NCBI RefSeq assembly: GCF_038050405.1
Contig: NZ_CP150901.1
Location: forward strand, 1,550,001-1,614,000
From: Paraburkholderia sp. IMGN_8
GTDB taxonomy: Bacteria; Pseudomonadota; Gammaproteobacteria; Burkholderiales; Burkholderiaceae
DNA length: 64,000 bases
Direction: 5' to 3'
In this document: positions 54,032 through 63,556 of the stretch, in pieces
Position numbering within the stretch: the stretch's first letter is position 1
How the letters are laid out: the number at the start of each line of letters is the position of its first letter
Position numbers and translations under genes: made by a program
The notes under the pieces: model-generated
The model's database searches: none
Told to the model about the DNA's origin: nothing
What the model saw: only the letters and a program-made list of their open reading frames with translations

Positions 54032-54982
54032 TTAGCGGCCCGCAGCGCGCGCAGCCGTCCCTGCGCCTAGCCGGTCCTTATCCCCAAGGAGCGCGGCGCG
54101 CAATCTCGGCACTGCGAAGTCGATGAAACTGCGCGTTTTCAGCGGTAACGGCCCTTGCCCCGCGTGCATCAAGCTAACCGGTATCGGTTCGGGTTCGAAT
54201 TCCCGCAGCACCAGTTGCAGCTTTCCTTCCTCTACGGCACGCGCAGCCTGATAGGACAGCACGTGCGTGAGCCCTACGCCTGCGATGGCTGCGTCGATAG
54301 CGGCTTCCGCGGTATTGACAGACAGGCGTGGCCGGATCGGCACGGACTGCTCCAACCGCGCGCCGCGCGCAGCGAAAGTCCAGATCGCCCCGGACGGCAG
54401 TGCATCGAAGTTCACGCAGGCGAAACGGGCAAGGTCGGCAGGAGTCTTCGGTCTGCCGCTTCCCGCAAGGAAATGCGGACTGCCGCAGACCACCCGGCAC
54501 ACAGTGCCGACCTGAGTAGCGACCATGCTGCTGTCGGGCAGCCTGCCAATGCGCAAGGCCACGTCGATATGCTCGTCGAGCAGATGCAGCGTGCGGTCCG
54601 CCAGCACCAGCCGCACCGCGATTTCCGGAAACGTCGCGAGGAAGTCGTTGACGATGGGCAGTAGATGCAGACGCCCGAACACCATCGGTGCAGTGACGAC
54701 AAGATCGCCGCGCGGCGTGCTGTATTCGCCCGATGCCGCGCTTTCGGCATCGGTCACCTGTTCGAGGATCAGCTTGCAGGCGGCAAGGTAGGCGACGCCC
54801 GCGTCGGTCAACGTCAGCCGGCGCGTGGAGCGCACCAGCAGCCTCGCATTCAGATGGACTTCGAGTTCCGCAACCTTGCGGCTGACTGTGGGCAACGGCG
54901 TGCCGAGCTTGCGGCTGGCAGCGGAAAAACTGCCGGTTTCCGCCGCTGCCACGAAGATTGACATTGCCTCCAGGCGATCCAT
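54032..54982 (-). CDS. LysR family transcriptional regulator
   Basis: This 316-residue regulator of the CrgA/DsdC-like LysR group opens with MDRLEAMSIFVAAAETGSFS at ATG 54982, which is typical, and has LPTVSRKVAELEVHLNARLL in the HTH. The C-terminal effector domain includes FPEIAVRLVLADRTLHLLDE. The frame is open upstream to 55063 but the family start fits 54982. It is divergent from the AhpD-like gene at 55188, with 205 bp between, and probably regulates it. Confidence 0.93.
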   Translation of the reverse strand: MDRLEAMSIFVAAAETGSFSAASRKLGTPLPTVSRKVAELEVHLNARLLVRSTRRLTLTDAGVAYLAACKLILEQVTDAESAASGEYSTPRGDLVVTAPMVFGRLHLLPIVNDFLATFPEIAVRLVLADRTLHLLDEHIDVALRIGRLPDSSMVATQVGTVCRVVCGSPHFLAGSGRPKTPADLARFACVNFDALPSGAIWTFAARGARLEQSVPIRPRLSVNTAEAAIDAAIAGVGLTHVLSYQAARAVEEGKLQLVLREFEPEPIPVSLMHAGQGPLPLKTRSFIDFAVPRLRAALLGDKDRLGAGTAARAAGR

Positions 54983-55187
54983 AGAGCCTCTCGATCCGCG
55001 AGATTTGATCTGCCGAAAATACAGGATTGTCAGTGCTTCTGGAAGGGCTGGCCCGGTCCCCACACGGGGGCAGGCGTTGCATGCGCCGCTAGCGCGGGAG
55101 CATGGCGCCGCACGCCGACGAGCCTGGCGGCACGATTGCTACAATCGTCGTGCATTTGCATACTTGCATATACAAAGGAGACACGCC

Positions 55188-55793
55188 ATGGCAAACCTTC
55201 AGCCGATCAGCCGCTATCCCGTGCCGGAGCCGGGCGAATGGCCCGACGACATCCGGGCTCGCATCCTCGAAGTGCAGGAGAAAGCCGGTTTTGTCCCGAA
55301 CGTGTTCTTGACGCTGGCGCATCGCCCGGACGAATTTCGCGCGTTTTTTGCGTATCACGACGCGCTGATGCTCAAAGAGGGGGGACTCACCAAAGGCGAG
55401 CGCGAAATGATCGTCGTCGCCACGAGCGCGGTGAATGATTGCCTGTACTGCGTGGTCGCGCACGGCGCGATTCTGCGCATTTATGAAAAGGCGCCGCTGC
55501 TCGCGGATCAGGTGGCCGTGAATCATCGCAAGGCGGATATCACCGCGCGTCAGAAGGCCATGCTCGACTTCGCGCTGAAGGTCTGCCGCGAGTCCGGCAC
55601 GGTCGGCGATGCAGACTTTCAGACGCTCCGCGAGCACGACTTTTCGGACGAAGACATCTGGGATATCGCGGCGATTACCGCGTTTTTCGGCCTGTCGAAC
55701 CGGATGGCAAATGTCATCTCAATGCGTCCGAACGACGAGTTCTATCTGATGGGACGCGTGCCGAAAGCATCCGCCGAGACAGCGCAAAAATAG
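55188..55793 (+). CDS. Peroxidase-related protein, AhpD/carboxymuconolactone decarboxylase-like
   Basis: This 201-residue all-helical protein belongs to the AhpD-like superfamily. The redox motif is AVNDCLYCVVAHGAI with Cys85, Cys88 and His92, preceded by the conserved KGEREMI. These residues suggest thiol-dependent peroxide reduction or a related sulfenic-acid chemistry. AAAGGAG stands before the ATG at 55188. The frame reads open upstream to 54825 only as an extension through the LysR control region. It is divergent from the LysR gene at 54032-54982. Confidence 0.92.
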   Translation: MANLQPISRYPVPEPGEWPDDIRARILEVQEKAGFVPNVFLTLAHRPDEFRAFFAYHDALMLKEGGLTKGEREMIVVATSAVNDCLYCVVAHGAILRIYEKAPLLADQVAVNHRKADITARQKAMLDFALKVCRESGTVGDADFQTLREHDFSDEDIWDIAAITAFFGLSNRMANVISMRPNDEFYLMGRVPKASAETAQK

Positions 55794-55869
55794 CAGCGGC
55801 GCTTGCTTCGGATTTCAGATCGAGCCGGCACAACGCGTAGACTGTGCTCGGGTTCGCGCCGTGGTGCGC

Positions 55870-57120
55870 TTATACGCTTGCTGGTCTGGACCGCAGGGTC
55901 GGCGAGCTCACCGCGGTGTCGTCGATCGGGAAGTGCAGCATCGCCGCTACGAGTCCGGCCACGACCGTGGCCTCCCACAACAGCGAATACGAGCCGGTCA
56001 GATCGAACACCAGACCGCCTAGCCACGCGCCAAGAAACGAGCCGATCTGATGGCTCAGAAAGCAGACGCCGAACAGGCTCCCGAGGTGGCGCGTGCCGAA
56101 GACCTTCGCCACGAGTCCGCTCGTCAACGGCACGGTCCCGAGCCACGTCAAACCCATGACGGCCGCAAAAATCGCCACCGAAGCGGATGTTTTCGGCAGC
56201 AGAAAGAACGCGCCGATCGTCACGCTTCTAATGAGGTAAAGCCATCCGAGCACATGATGTTGGCGGAAACGTCCGCCCAACCAGCCGCATCCCCAACTGC
56301 CCGCCATGTTGAACAGGCCGATCAGCGCGAGCGCCGTCGCTCCCAGCCCGATAGGCATGTGGCAGAGCGACAGATACTCCGGCAAATGCGTGGCGATGAA
56401 GGCGAGCTGAAATCCGCAGGTGAAAAAGCCGAGCGTCAGAAGCCGGTATCCGCGATGCCGGCAGGCCTGAGCCAGTACCTTGCGCAGCGGCATGGCGGGC
56501 GGCTCCTGCGCCGGCATACCGTTGCTCGCGCGGCGGTCGAGAACCATGCCGAACGGCGCGACCACCAGCATCAGGAACGCCAGCACGAAGAGCGAAGTAG
56601 ACACGCCGGAACTGAGTCGAACGCTTTGCACGAGTGGAACCATCAAGATCTGACCGGCCGAGCCGCCGGCGCTGACGAGACCCATCGCCATGCTGCGTTT
56701 TTCCGGCGACGCGATGCGGCCGACAGCCGGCAACACCACGCCGAAAGTCGTGCAACTTACGCCGATGCCGACCAAGAGGCCCATGCCGACAATCAGCATC
56801 GCGCCCGACGGCGCCACCGCCGCGAGTCCTAGGCCGGCAGCGAAGGTGGTTGCGCCGAACGCAACGACCGGCGCCGAACCGTAACGGTCCGCAGCGGCGC
56901 CCGCGAACGGTTGGGCGAAACCCCACACCAGATTGTGTAGCGCGATCGCAAAAGCGATCAGTGTGACCGGCAGGCCGCGGTCGAACGAGAACGGCCCGAT
57001 GAAGAGGCCAAAGGTCTGCCGGATGCCCATTGCAGCGCTCAAAATAAGCGCGCCGGCGACGATCACGAGCGTCGTCTGGTTGAGGGTTGGGATGAAGCGT
57101 CTGCTATTTGTGGTCGACAT
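55870..57120 (-). CDS. MFS transporter (OFA/NarK-like)
   Basis: This 416-residue transporter begins at ATG 57120, after AAGGAGATC. About 12 helices are evident: VIVAGALILSAAMGIRQTFG (helix 1), GFAQPFAGAAADRYGSAPVV (loop 2-3), GIGVSCTTFGVVLPAVGRIA, and GTRHLGSLFGVCFLSHQIGS in the C-half. The frame is open upstream to 57909 but that part is the reversed LysR region and is not translated. It lies on the same strand as, and downstream of, a frameshifted LysR gene that was probably its regulator. The substrate is unknown; monocarboxylates are typical of related proteins. Confidence 0.9.
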   Translation of the reverse strand: MSTTNSRRFIPTLNQTTLVIVAGALILSAAMGIRQTFGLFIGPFSFDRGLPVTLIAFAIALHNLVWGFAQPFAGAAADRYGSAPVVAFGATTFAAGLGLAAVAPSGAMLIVGMGLLVGIGVSCTTFGVVLPAVGRIASPEKRSMAMGLVSAGGSAGQILMVPLVQSVRLSSGVSTSLFVLAFLMLVVAPFGMVLDRRASNGMPAQEPPAMPLRKVLAQACRHRGYRLLTLGFFTCGFQLAFIATHLPEYLSLCHMPIGLGATALALIGLFNMAGSWGCGWLGGRFRQHHVLGWLYLIRSVTIGAFFLLPKTSASVAIFAAVMGLTWLGTVPLTSGLVAKVFGTRHLGSLFGVCFLSHQIGSFLGAWLGGLVFDLTGSYSLLWEATVVAGLVAAMLHFPIDDTAVSSPTLRSRPASV

Positions 57121-57230
57121 GGTTCTGATCTCCTTCGACACCATGGTCGCAGCGAGCGTCAGAAGCGGCAAAAGAAAAGATTTTGACGACAGGTGAGCGG
57201 TGCTCACCTGTCCTGGCCGAGCGGGCTGGT

Positions 57231-58210
57231 TTAGTTGTTGGCGCTGCGCGGTCCTGCATCGGTGACGGCAGGCGAATGGTCGAAGTGCTCCGCCTCCGTG
57301 AGCAGCCACCGTTTGAAGTCGAAGAGTTCCGGGCGATGATCTGCACTCTCCGAACTCACGAGCCAATAGGCGGTGGTGGAACCTATCGTCTGTGGACTGG
57401 CTTCGACTAATGCGTGGCTGGCAAGATCGCGGTCGACCAGCGGCCGTCTGCCGAGCGCGACACCCAATCCCATCGCCGCGGCTTCGAAAGCCAGTTGGAT
57501 CGTGTCGACGCGCAAGCCATCGGACAGATCGATTCCGTTCGTGTCGGTCGAGCCTGTCGTGTCGGTGGTGCCAGTGGCGCCGGTGGCTTCGAACCAGGCT
57601 TGCCAGTCTTCGCTCGCCGCGTTCACATGAATGAGCGTCGCGCGACGCAGATCGACGTTGCCCTGCTCGTCGAGCAGGCTCTCGCGGTAAGCGGGGCTGC
57701 ACACCGGCACCAGCCGTTCGCCGAACAGCCGTGTCCACGCAGTGCCCGCGACCGGAGCCCGGCTCATGCGGATGGCGAAATCGAAACCGTCGACGGGAAA
57801 GCCCACCTGGCGATGCGACGTATCGACGGTGACGTTCGCATTCGGCCAGCGCGCTCGAAAACCCTGCAAGCGCGGCAGCAGCCAGCGCGACGCCAGCGTC
57901 GGCGCGCAACTGAGCGCGATCGTGCGATTCGGCCGGTTATTCGGCAGACGCTGCGTGCCGATGGCGATCAGCGAAAACGCTTCGGAAACGTAAGACAGGT
58001 AGTCGGCGCCCGCTGGCGTGAGCGACAGTCCGCGCGGCTCGCGCACGAACAGCTCGACGCCGAGCGCCTGCTCGAGTCCGACGATTCCTGACTGATAGCG
58101 CTGGGCGTCACGTTCAATTCCGCCGCGGCGAGCTTGAAGCTCTGATGCCGCCCGGCCGCCTCGAAGAAGCGAAGCGCGGGCAGGGGGGAAGACGAAGCGG
58201 CATGGCACAT
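57231..58210 (-). pseudogene. LysR family regulator (GcvA-type) with a one-base frameshift
   Basis: The N-terminal helix-turn-helix is in one frame from ATG 58210 (LPALRFFEAAGRHQSFKLAA, NVTPSAISQ) and the rest of the protein is in another (GIVGLEQALGVELFVREPRG, PTLASRWLLPRLQGFRARWP). The break is at about 58087-58088, where a run of C (G on the coding strand) looks one base short; restoring it gives AISQGIVGLEQALG, a normal LysR sequence. Otherwise the protein is complete at about 325 residues. It could be a true mutation or a sequencing error. A threonine-rich insert (GATGTTDTTGSTDTNG) lies in the effector domain. Confidence 0.85.
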
Positions 58211-58510
58211 TCCCAAGGGCGGCGCGGCGGGCGCCGTGACGGTGTTATAGCGCGCCGGCGCGCGCATGCTTTTCAGCAAAGCATACCTTGCAATCAGGTG
58301 CCGGTTCTCGTCCGCGTTGGGCATGGACACTGCCGCGCCGGATTTGCGTTCCGCAGCGGCCGCAATAATTTCGCCGAAGTTGTCGATTTGCCGAGGCGCC
58401 GTTCGTCGTCGCTATATGGCGGCGAAAATGCGTGGGAGCGGCAATGCACTTGCCGATCGCTCGGCCTCGCATCGCGCCCTTTATCCTTTTTCTGCAAGAG
58501 GAGATCGCTG

Positions 58511-59236
58511 ATGACTGACGCAAGCGCATCCGCACAAACGCTGAAGCCGGCCAGGCTGCTGGCCGAATTGCCCCGCCGGTTTCCGGGGGAGAGCGCCGAA
58601 TATCGTAGCGCGCGCAACGACCTGCTGGCCGAAGAAATCGAGTTGCGGCGCCACATCGAACGAGTGGCCGCGCAGCGCCGTGCGTTGCCGCCCGGCGGCG
58701 TCGTGCCGCAAGATTACCGTTTCGAAGGTGAAGAGGGCACGGTGACGCTGTCGGAAATGTTCGGCGCACACGATACCCTCGTCACCTACAACTGGATGTT
58801 CGGCCCGAAGCGCGCACGGCCCTGTCCGATGTGCACCTCGTTGCTGAGCGCGTACGACGGCGAAATGCTCGACATCCTGCAACGCGTGGCGTTTGCGGTG
58901 ATCGGCCGCTCGCCGATCGAAAAGCTGGTCGCGTTCAAAAAGGAGCGAGGCTGGCGGCATCTGCGCTTGTATTCGTCGGGTGGCAACAGCTTCAACCGCG
59001 ACTACGCCGCCGAAGATCCCGATGGCGACGACTACGCCGCTTTCAACGTTTTTACTCGCTCGGGCGGGACGGTGCGGCACTTCTGGGCTGAAGAGATGGG
59101 GCCGTCGATAGCGGACCCCGGTCAGGACCCGCGTGGCGCACCCGACCCGATGCCGATATGGACGGTGCTCGACATGACGCCCGGCGGCCGCGGCAGCAAC
59201 TGGTATCCGAAACTGGAGTACGGCAGCGCGCCGTGA
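58511..59236 (+). CDS. DUF899 thioredoxin-like family protein
   Basis: This 241-residue protein belongs to the DUF899 family, which has a thioredoxin-like fold of uncertain activity. Signature parts are LPPGGVVPQDYRFEGEEGTV, TYNWMFGPKRARPCPMCTSL with CPMC at residues 105-108, and the later HLRLYSSGGNSFNRDYAAED, DMTPGGRGSNWYPKLEYG. GAGGAGATC precedes the ATG at 58511, while the open frame to the left is the LysR control region. It is divergent from the frameshifted LysR gene across about 300 bp in which I see no further gene. Confidence 0.92.
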   Translation: MTDASASAQTLKPARLLAELPRRFPGESAEYRSARNDLLAEEIELRRHIERVAAQRRALPPGGVVPQDYRFEGEEGTVTLSEMFGAHDTLVTYNWMFGPKRARPCPMCTSLLSAYDGEMLDILQRVAFAVIGRSPIEKLVAFKKERGWRHLRLYSSGGNSFNRDYAAEDPDGDDYAAFNVFTRSGGTVRHFWAEEMGPSIADPGQDPRGAPDPMPIWTVLDMTPGGRGSNWYPKLEYGSAP

Positions 59237-59668
59237 CGCGCTTTGCAGCGCCGGGCTAACCCGGCTTTGGTTTGCGGCCACGTCCGGCGCACGCGGCCAT
59301 CGCTTCGCGCACCGCGTCGCGGAGACGGGAGGAGAGGGGAATTTTGAAAACACAAAGGATAACTGAGTGCTGAAATGGAGGCGGTATCCGGCTAACCGAA
59401 CTCTTCGCATCCTCGCGACGTTTGCGCTGCACACGCAGCTTCATGAATCGGTGGCCCGGATGTCACCTTGAGCTTGTTCGAGCGGATTTGAACGCGTTTT
59501 GAACAGACGGTAAATACGTCCTGCGAGCGGTCTGTGGCGAGTCATTTCTTCCGCGGGAGAGTGTGCTACGTTGCACAGTTCAGGAGCGTACGCGCTGCAT
59601 GGCTGCTGCCCTTTGCGTCCGGGTGCGGCGTATCCCGTAGGACAATCGATCAGCAACGATCTTTCGCG
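59237..59668. other. Intergenic stretch with no supported gene
   Basis: About 430 bp lie between the DUF899 gene and the convergent secreted-protein gene. Short open frames are present but have neither ribosome sites nor recognisable protein features. No clear terminator hairpin was found by eye. Confidence 0.4.
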
Positions 59669-60052
59669 TTAGAGCGTCGGACACGACAGCACGCGCTGCG
59701 GTGCGAGCGTCGTTCTAGGTTCGCCGCTTTTGGCCGGCGCACCCTGAGTGGGTGTGGAGATCAAACGGACGCTGTTCAAACCGGCATCCGCCAGCACATA
59801 TTTTTCCGGGCTATTTTCGGGCTGCCAGTACGCGTGATACGTGCCGCCATCGACGAAGAGCAGCAGCTTGCCATGCACTGTTTTTGTGCCGCTGACGAGG
59901 TCGACCGGTTCGCCGTCGCGCAACCGGAAGCTCTGGGAAGGGGCTGAATTTGCCGTTCCGACCAGCGTGGCGCACGCGGTGTCGTCGGTCGCCGCGAACG
60001 TGCAAAACGACGCGGCGAGCAGAGCCGATGTTGCAATATGGCGAAATTTCAT
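59669..60052 (-). CDS. Small secreted protein, unknown function
   Basis: This 127-residue exported protein has the signal peptide MKFRHIATSALLAASFCTFA with cleavage near AATDD. The mature part contains FRLRDGEPVDLVSGTKTVHG and a short beta-rich region with one Cys near each end (DTACAT and VLSCPTL) that could form a disulfide. ATG 60052 is chosen for the signal peptide; a GTG five codons earlier is possible. It stands alone and is divergent from hupB across a 352-bp region that should hold both promoters. I recognise no family. Confidence 0.7.
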   Translation of the reverse strand: MKFRHIATSALLAASFCTFAATDDTACATLVGTANSAPSQSFRLRDGEPVDLVSGTKTVHGKLLLFVDGGTYHAYWQPENSPEKYVLADAGLNSVRLISTPTQGAPAKSGEPRTTLAPQRVLSCPTL

Positions 60053-60404
60053 CGTTTTGTAACTCACCGATCTTTAATTTCCGCATGCGGCGCCAACGGC
60101 GAATGCCGAATATTTGCGATCCACCTTAACATAGGCGGAAAAGCCCGCCAGCGGTGGCCTGCCCACGCTAAAGCACTGAAATTGCAACGGATTGTGATGC
60201 GCGGCGGCGCGTTGTAAGGCGGCAAGAGGCCGTAAGCTCGCGATTCTTATGGCGCTTTGCGATAAAAAAACGTCAAATTGGCGCTGGGCGCCTGATACAA
60301 GGCTTACACCCAAGGTTTGCGCGAATACGCGCCTATGCGTTAGTGTGTCGGTCCCGGCGCGACAGATGTGGCGCCGGTTCCATGATTACCATACGGGAAG
60401 TGCT

Positions 60405-60683
60405 ATGAACAAACAGGAACTGATTGATGCAGTCGCCGCAGCGACGGGCGAAAGCAAAGCGGCCACCGGCCAAACCATCGACGCGATCGTCGACGCGGTA
60501 ACCGCAGCAGTGGTGGGCGGCGAGACGGTGCAACTGGTCGGTTTCGGTTCTTTCTCGACTGGCGCGCGCGCTGCACGCGTGGGCCGCAATCCGTCGACGG
60601 GTGCCGAGATCCAGATCGCCGCAGCCAAGACGGTGAAGTTCACCGCCGGCAAGGCGTTCAAGGAAGCCGTCAACGCGTCGTAA
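60405..60683 (+). CDS. hupB: HU family DNA-binding protein
   Basis: This 92-residue nucleoid protein bends and compacts DNA as a dimer. The sequence starts [20 protein letters not shown] and carries the beta-arm signature [20 protein letters not shown], with the DNA-intercalating Arg-Asn-Pro at the tip. The length is normal for HU (90). The ATG at 60405 follows GGGAAG; the open frame upstream to 60249 is the leader. It is convergent with aroG, 169 bp away. The choice between alpha and beta subunit is not certain from sequence alone. Confidence 0.95.
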   Translation: MNKQELIDAVAAATGESKAATGQTIDAIVDAVTAAVVGGETVQLVGFGSFSTGARAARVGRNPSTGAEIQIAAAKTVKFTAGKAFKEAVNAS

Positions 60684-60852
60684 TGCAACGCGCCTCGCGC
60701 CGGCGCATCGCCTCCCGCCACTGAAACGCGCGGCGAACGATGCATCGGGCGTGAGGAACAACGCGCAGCCCAACCCCGGTGATGTAGACAATCGGCGGTT
60801 GGTGCGGCGCGTGCGGTGCTTGTGTGCGCTCCTGGTGACTGCCAGGCTGCGA

Positions 60853-61971
60853 TCAGCGCGCGCGCCGTTGCCGGGTTGCTGCTGCCAGTGCGTCGAGCGC
60901 CGGTTCGGTTTGCGCCCAGCTGACGCACGCGTCGGTAATCGACACGCCGTGGCGCAACGGCACACCCGTCTTCAGATCCTGACGGCCTTCTTCCAGATGA
61001 CTTTCCAGCATGACGCCGATGATGCGGTGCTCGCGCTGCGATAGTTGCTGCGCGATATCCTGCACCACATCCAGTTGACGCAAGTGCGACTTGCCCGAGT
61101 TCGCGTGCGAACAGTCGATCATGACCTGCTCGCGCAACCCTGCTGATTTGAGTGCCGCGCAGGTTGCCTCGACCGATGCGCTGTCGTAATTCGGTCCTTT
61201 CTTGCCGCCGCGCAGAATCACGTGGGCGTCGTCGTTGCCGCGCGTCTCGAAGATGGCGGCCATACCCATCTTGGTCATGCCCATGAACGCGTGACTCGCA
61301 CGTGCTGCGACGATTGCATCCGCGGCGATTTGCACGCCGCCGTCCGTGCCGTTCTTGAAACCGATCGGGCAGCTCAGTCCCGATGCAAGCTGCCGATGAC
61401 TCTGACTCTCGGTCGTACGCGCGCCGATAGCGCCCCACGCGATCAGGTCCGCGATGTATTGCGGGCTCAGCAGGTCGAGAAATTCGGTGGCGGTCGGCAG
61501 GCCGAGGCCGTTGATATCCAGCAGCAGTTGCCGGGCGAGGTGCAGACCTTCGTTGATGCGGAAGCTGCCGTCGAGGCGCGGGTCGTTGATATAGCCTTTC
61601 CAGCCCACTGTCGTGCGCGGTTTTTCGAAGTAGACCCGCATCACGATCAGCAGATCGTTCTTGCACGTGTCGGCGGCTTTCTTGAGCAGGTGTGCGTATT
61701 CGATCGCCTGATCGTGATCGTGGATCGAGCAGGGGCCGACGATCATCACAAGGCGGTCGTCGCGGCCGTGCAGGATATCGGCGATCGCCACGCGGCTTTC
61801 TTCGACGAGCGTCTGGACAGCGAGCGGTACGGGCAGTTCATCCTGCAACAGGGCAGGGGAAATGAGCGGACGTACCGCGCCGATACGAACGTCGTCGATG
61901 CGCGTGGTGTCCTGGGTGGCGTCGGCAGAGCCGACTTCCTGGTCGTGCAGAGGATTGTCGATGACGCTCAA
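60853..61971 (-). CDS. aroG: 3-deoxy-7-phosphoheptulonate synthase (DAHP synthase, AroG-type)
   Basis: This type-I DAHP synthase catalyses the first step of the shikimate pathway, joining phosphoenolpyruvate and erythrose 4-phosphate. The 372 residues include VGPCSIHDHDQAIEYA, MRVYFEKPRTTVGWKGYIND, GARTTESQSHRQLASGLSCP, GFKNGTDGG and the metal-site His/Asp region MIDCSHANSGKSHL. The start is TTG at 61971 with a GGGAG site upstream. The N-terminal extension with DDVRIGAVRPLISPALLQDE is the region that binds feedback amino acids in AroG/AroF/AroH; which one regulates it is not clear. Confidence 0.95.
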   Translation of the reverse strand: MSVIDNPLHDQEVGSADATQDTTRIDDVRIGAVRPLISPALLQDELPVPLAVQTLVEESRVAIADILHGRDDRLVMIVGPCSIHDHDQAIEYAHLLKKAADTCKNDLLIVMRVYFEKPRTTVGWKGYINDPRLDGSFRINEGLHLARQLLLDINGLGLPTATEFLDLLSPQYIADLIAWGAIGARTTESQSHRQLASGLSCPIGFKNGTDGGVQIAADAIVAARASHAFMGMTKMGMAAIFETRGNDDAHVILRGGKKGPNYDSASVEATCAALKSAGLREQVMIDCSHANSGKSHLRQLDVVQDIAQQLSQREHRIIGVMLESHLEEGRQDLKTGVPLRHGVSITDACVSWAQTEPALDALAAATRQRRAR

Positions 61972-62087
61972 AATATTCTCCCGGGCCTTGATGATGAGAT
62001 GTCGATGGCTGAAGGCCTGATGCCTGTTCGTTGCCGGGATTATGACACTCGTGTGGCGTTATCGGGCTGCCGCGTCGGAGCCTGTTG

Positions 62088-62891
62088 TCAGAGGCGCTTG
62101 ATGAGCGCCATCGCGGCCGCCGGGTTGCGTTCCTTGAAGCCGCTGATGATGTACAGGTAGACGTCTCGTGCTGTGATTGTATCGGGTGCTTCGGCTGATG
62201 TTTCGAGGTCTTCCGGTGTTTTGCCTGCGGCGAGTTGGCGGGCGCGCTCGGCCCATGCGTCGAGGGCTTTGGTCGAATAGCCTTTTGCCTGTTTGTCTGT
62301 TGTGCCCATGATGCGGGCGTAGACGAATGGCGCGGTGATATCCGCGATTTGCGGGTAGTCGCTGTCGCCGGCTAGCACGATTGCTACCTGGTATTTTTTT
62401 GCTAGCGCGATGAATTCTGGGGTTTTGAAGCTTGCGTGGCGGACTTCGATTGCGTGCCTCAGGTTTTGACCTTCGATGCTTTGCGGCAGCAGTTTCAGGA
62501 AGGCTTCGAAGTCTTCTTTGTCGAATTTTTTTGTTGGCGCGAATTGCCAGTTTATGGGGCCTAGTTTTTGTTTTAGTAGCAGTACGCCACTGGCGAAGAA
62601 GCGTTCTATTGTTTCATTGGCGTCCGCCAGGATTTTTCTGTTGGTCGCGTAGCGAGGGGCTTTTAGCGAGAAGACGAAGTCTTCGGGGGTTTCCTGATAC
62701 CACTTCTCGTAGCTCGAGGGCTTTTGCAAGCCGTAAAAGGTGCCGTTGATTTCTATCGAAGTGAGGTTTTTGCTCGCGTATTCCAGCTCGCGGGTTTGTG
62801 TCAGGTCTGACGGGTAGAAGGTGCCACGCCAGGGGGCGTAGGTCCAGCCGCCTATGCCGATTCTGATGTTTGGTTTTTTTGCCGTTGGCAT
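62088..62891 (-). CDS. DUF72 domain-containing protein
   Basis: This 267-residue protein of the DUF72 (YecE) family has a TIM-barrel fold of unknown activity. Typical motifs are IRIGIGGWTYAPWRGTFYPS at the start, LEYASKNLTSIEINGTFYGL, FVFSLKAPRYATNRKIL, LGPINWQFAP, HAIEVRHASFKTPEF and FVYARIMGTTDKQAKGYSTK. Codons use more T in the third position than neighbours such as aroG, and the DNA has many runs of T, suggesting separate acquisition or weaker codon selection. It ends in the convergent region before aroG's upstream side and is followed on the other side by repeat element B. Confidence 0.92.
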   Translation of the reverse strand: MPTAKKPNIRIGIGGWTYAPWRGTFYPSDLTQTRELEYASKNLTSIEINGTFYGLQKPSSYEKWYQETPEDFVFSLKAPRYATNRKILADANETIERFFASGVLLLKQKLGPINWQFAPTKKFDKEDFEAFLKLLPQSIEGQNLRHAIEVRHASFKTPEFIALAKKYQVAIVLAGDSDYPQIADITAPFVYARIMGTTDKQAKGYSTKALDAWAERARQLAAGKTPEDLETSAEAPDTITARDVYLYIISGFKERNPAAAMALIKRL

Positions 62892-62967
62892 GGGGGGCCT
62901 GGGGTTTTTGGCTGCGCCGGGGAGGGGATAGATTAGCGGATTTTTTTGCCTATGCGGCGCTTTGTGT

Positions 62968-63556
62968 CTGTTTGCCTGCGGTGTTGGCCTTTCCTTGATT
63001 TGTTAGTGGTCTATTAGTGTCGCCCCTGTGCGGGGCAGGCACTTACTTTCTTTGCCGCCGCAAAGAAAGTAAGCAAAGAAAGCGGCTCAAACCGCCAATT
63101 CTTAAGCGGGCCCCCTGGCTTGGAGGAGGTAGTGGAGCATCTGGAATCTGTGCCCTCGCGCACTCCGCGCTGATGACAAGGCAGTCATACTTCCGGCGGC
63201 GCTGCGCGCGCCGTGGCGGTACTTCCCAACACCGATCGCAGATTGGCGCCTCCGGCATCATCCTTCCCGCCTCGCACTGCGTGCTCGCCGGAACGGTCTG
63301 CAAGGGAAACCAGTGGCTTCGTTTGCGCACGGTGGGAGCCATCGGCTTCGCCTTGGCGAAGTGCCCAAACCGCCAGGCGGTTTGATGAAGTACCGCTACG
63401 GCGCGCGCAGCGCCGCCGGAAGAATGACTGCCTTGTCACTAGCGCGGAGTGCGCAAGGGCACGGATTCCAGATGCTCCACTACCGTGACTGCGCGGGGGA
63501 CCCGCTTAAGAATTGGCGGTTTGAGCCGCTTTCTTTGCTTACTTTCTTTGCGGCGG
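62968..63556. repeat. Inverted-arm repeat element, copy B, cut by an IS481-type element
   Basis: The left arm at 62968-63225 matches the left arm of copy A, including the nested hairpin CTTACTTTCTTTGC. The right arm begins at 63387 and stops at 63556, where the IS begins after CGGCGG inside the hairpin, so about 90 bp of the arm is missing here. The spacer (63226-63386, 161 bp) is similar to the first part of the copy A spacer, in the same orientation, and holds a small palindrome AAACCGCCAGGCGGTTT at 63367-63383. No gene is supported inside. Confidence 0.85.

Noticed and set aside
55870..57909. MFS gene read as a 679-residue protein with a long N-terminal extension
   Set aside because: The extension is Arg-rich, antisense-like sequence over the LysR region; a ribosome site and normal first helix are found at 57120.
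62950..63390. Small protein frames inside repeat elements A and B containing TRQSYFRRRCARRGGTS
   Set aside because: The shared peptide comes from the inverted arms and appears on both strands; there is no consistent start, ribosome site or length between copies.
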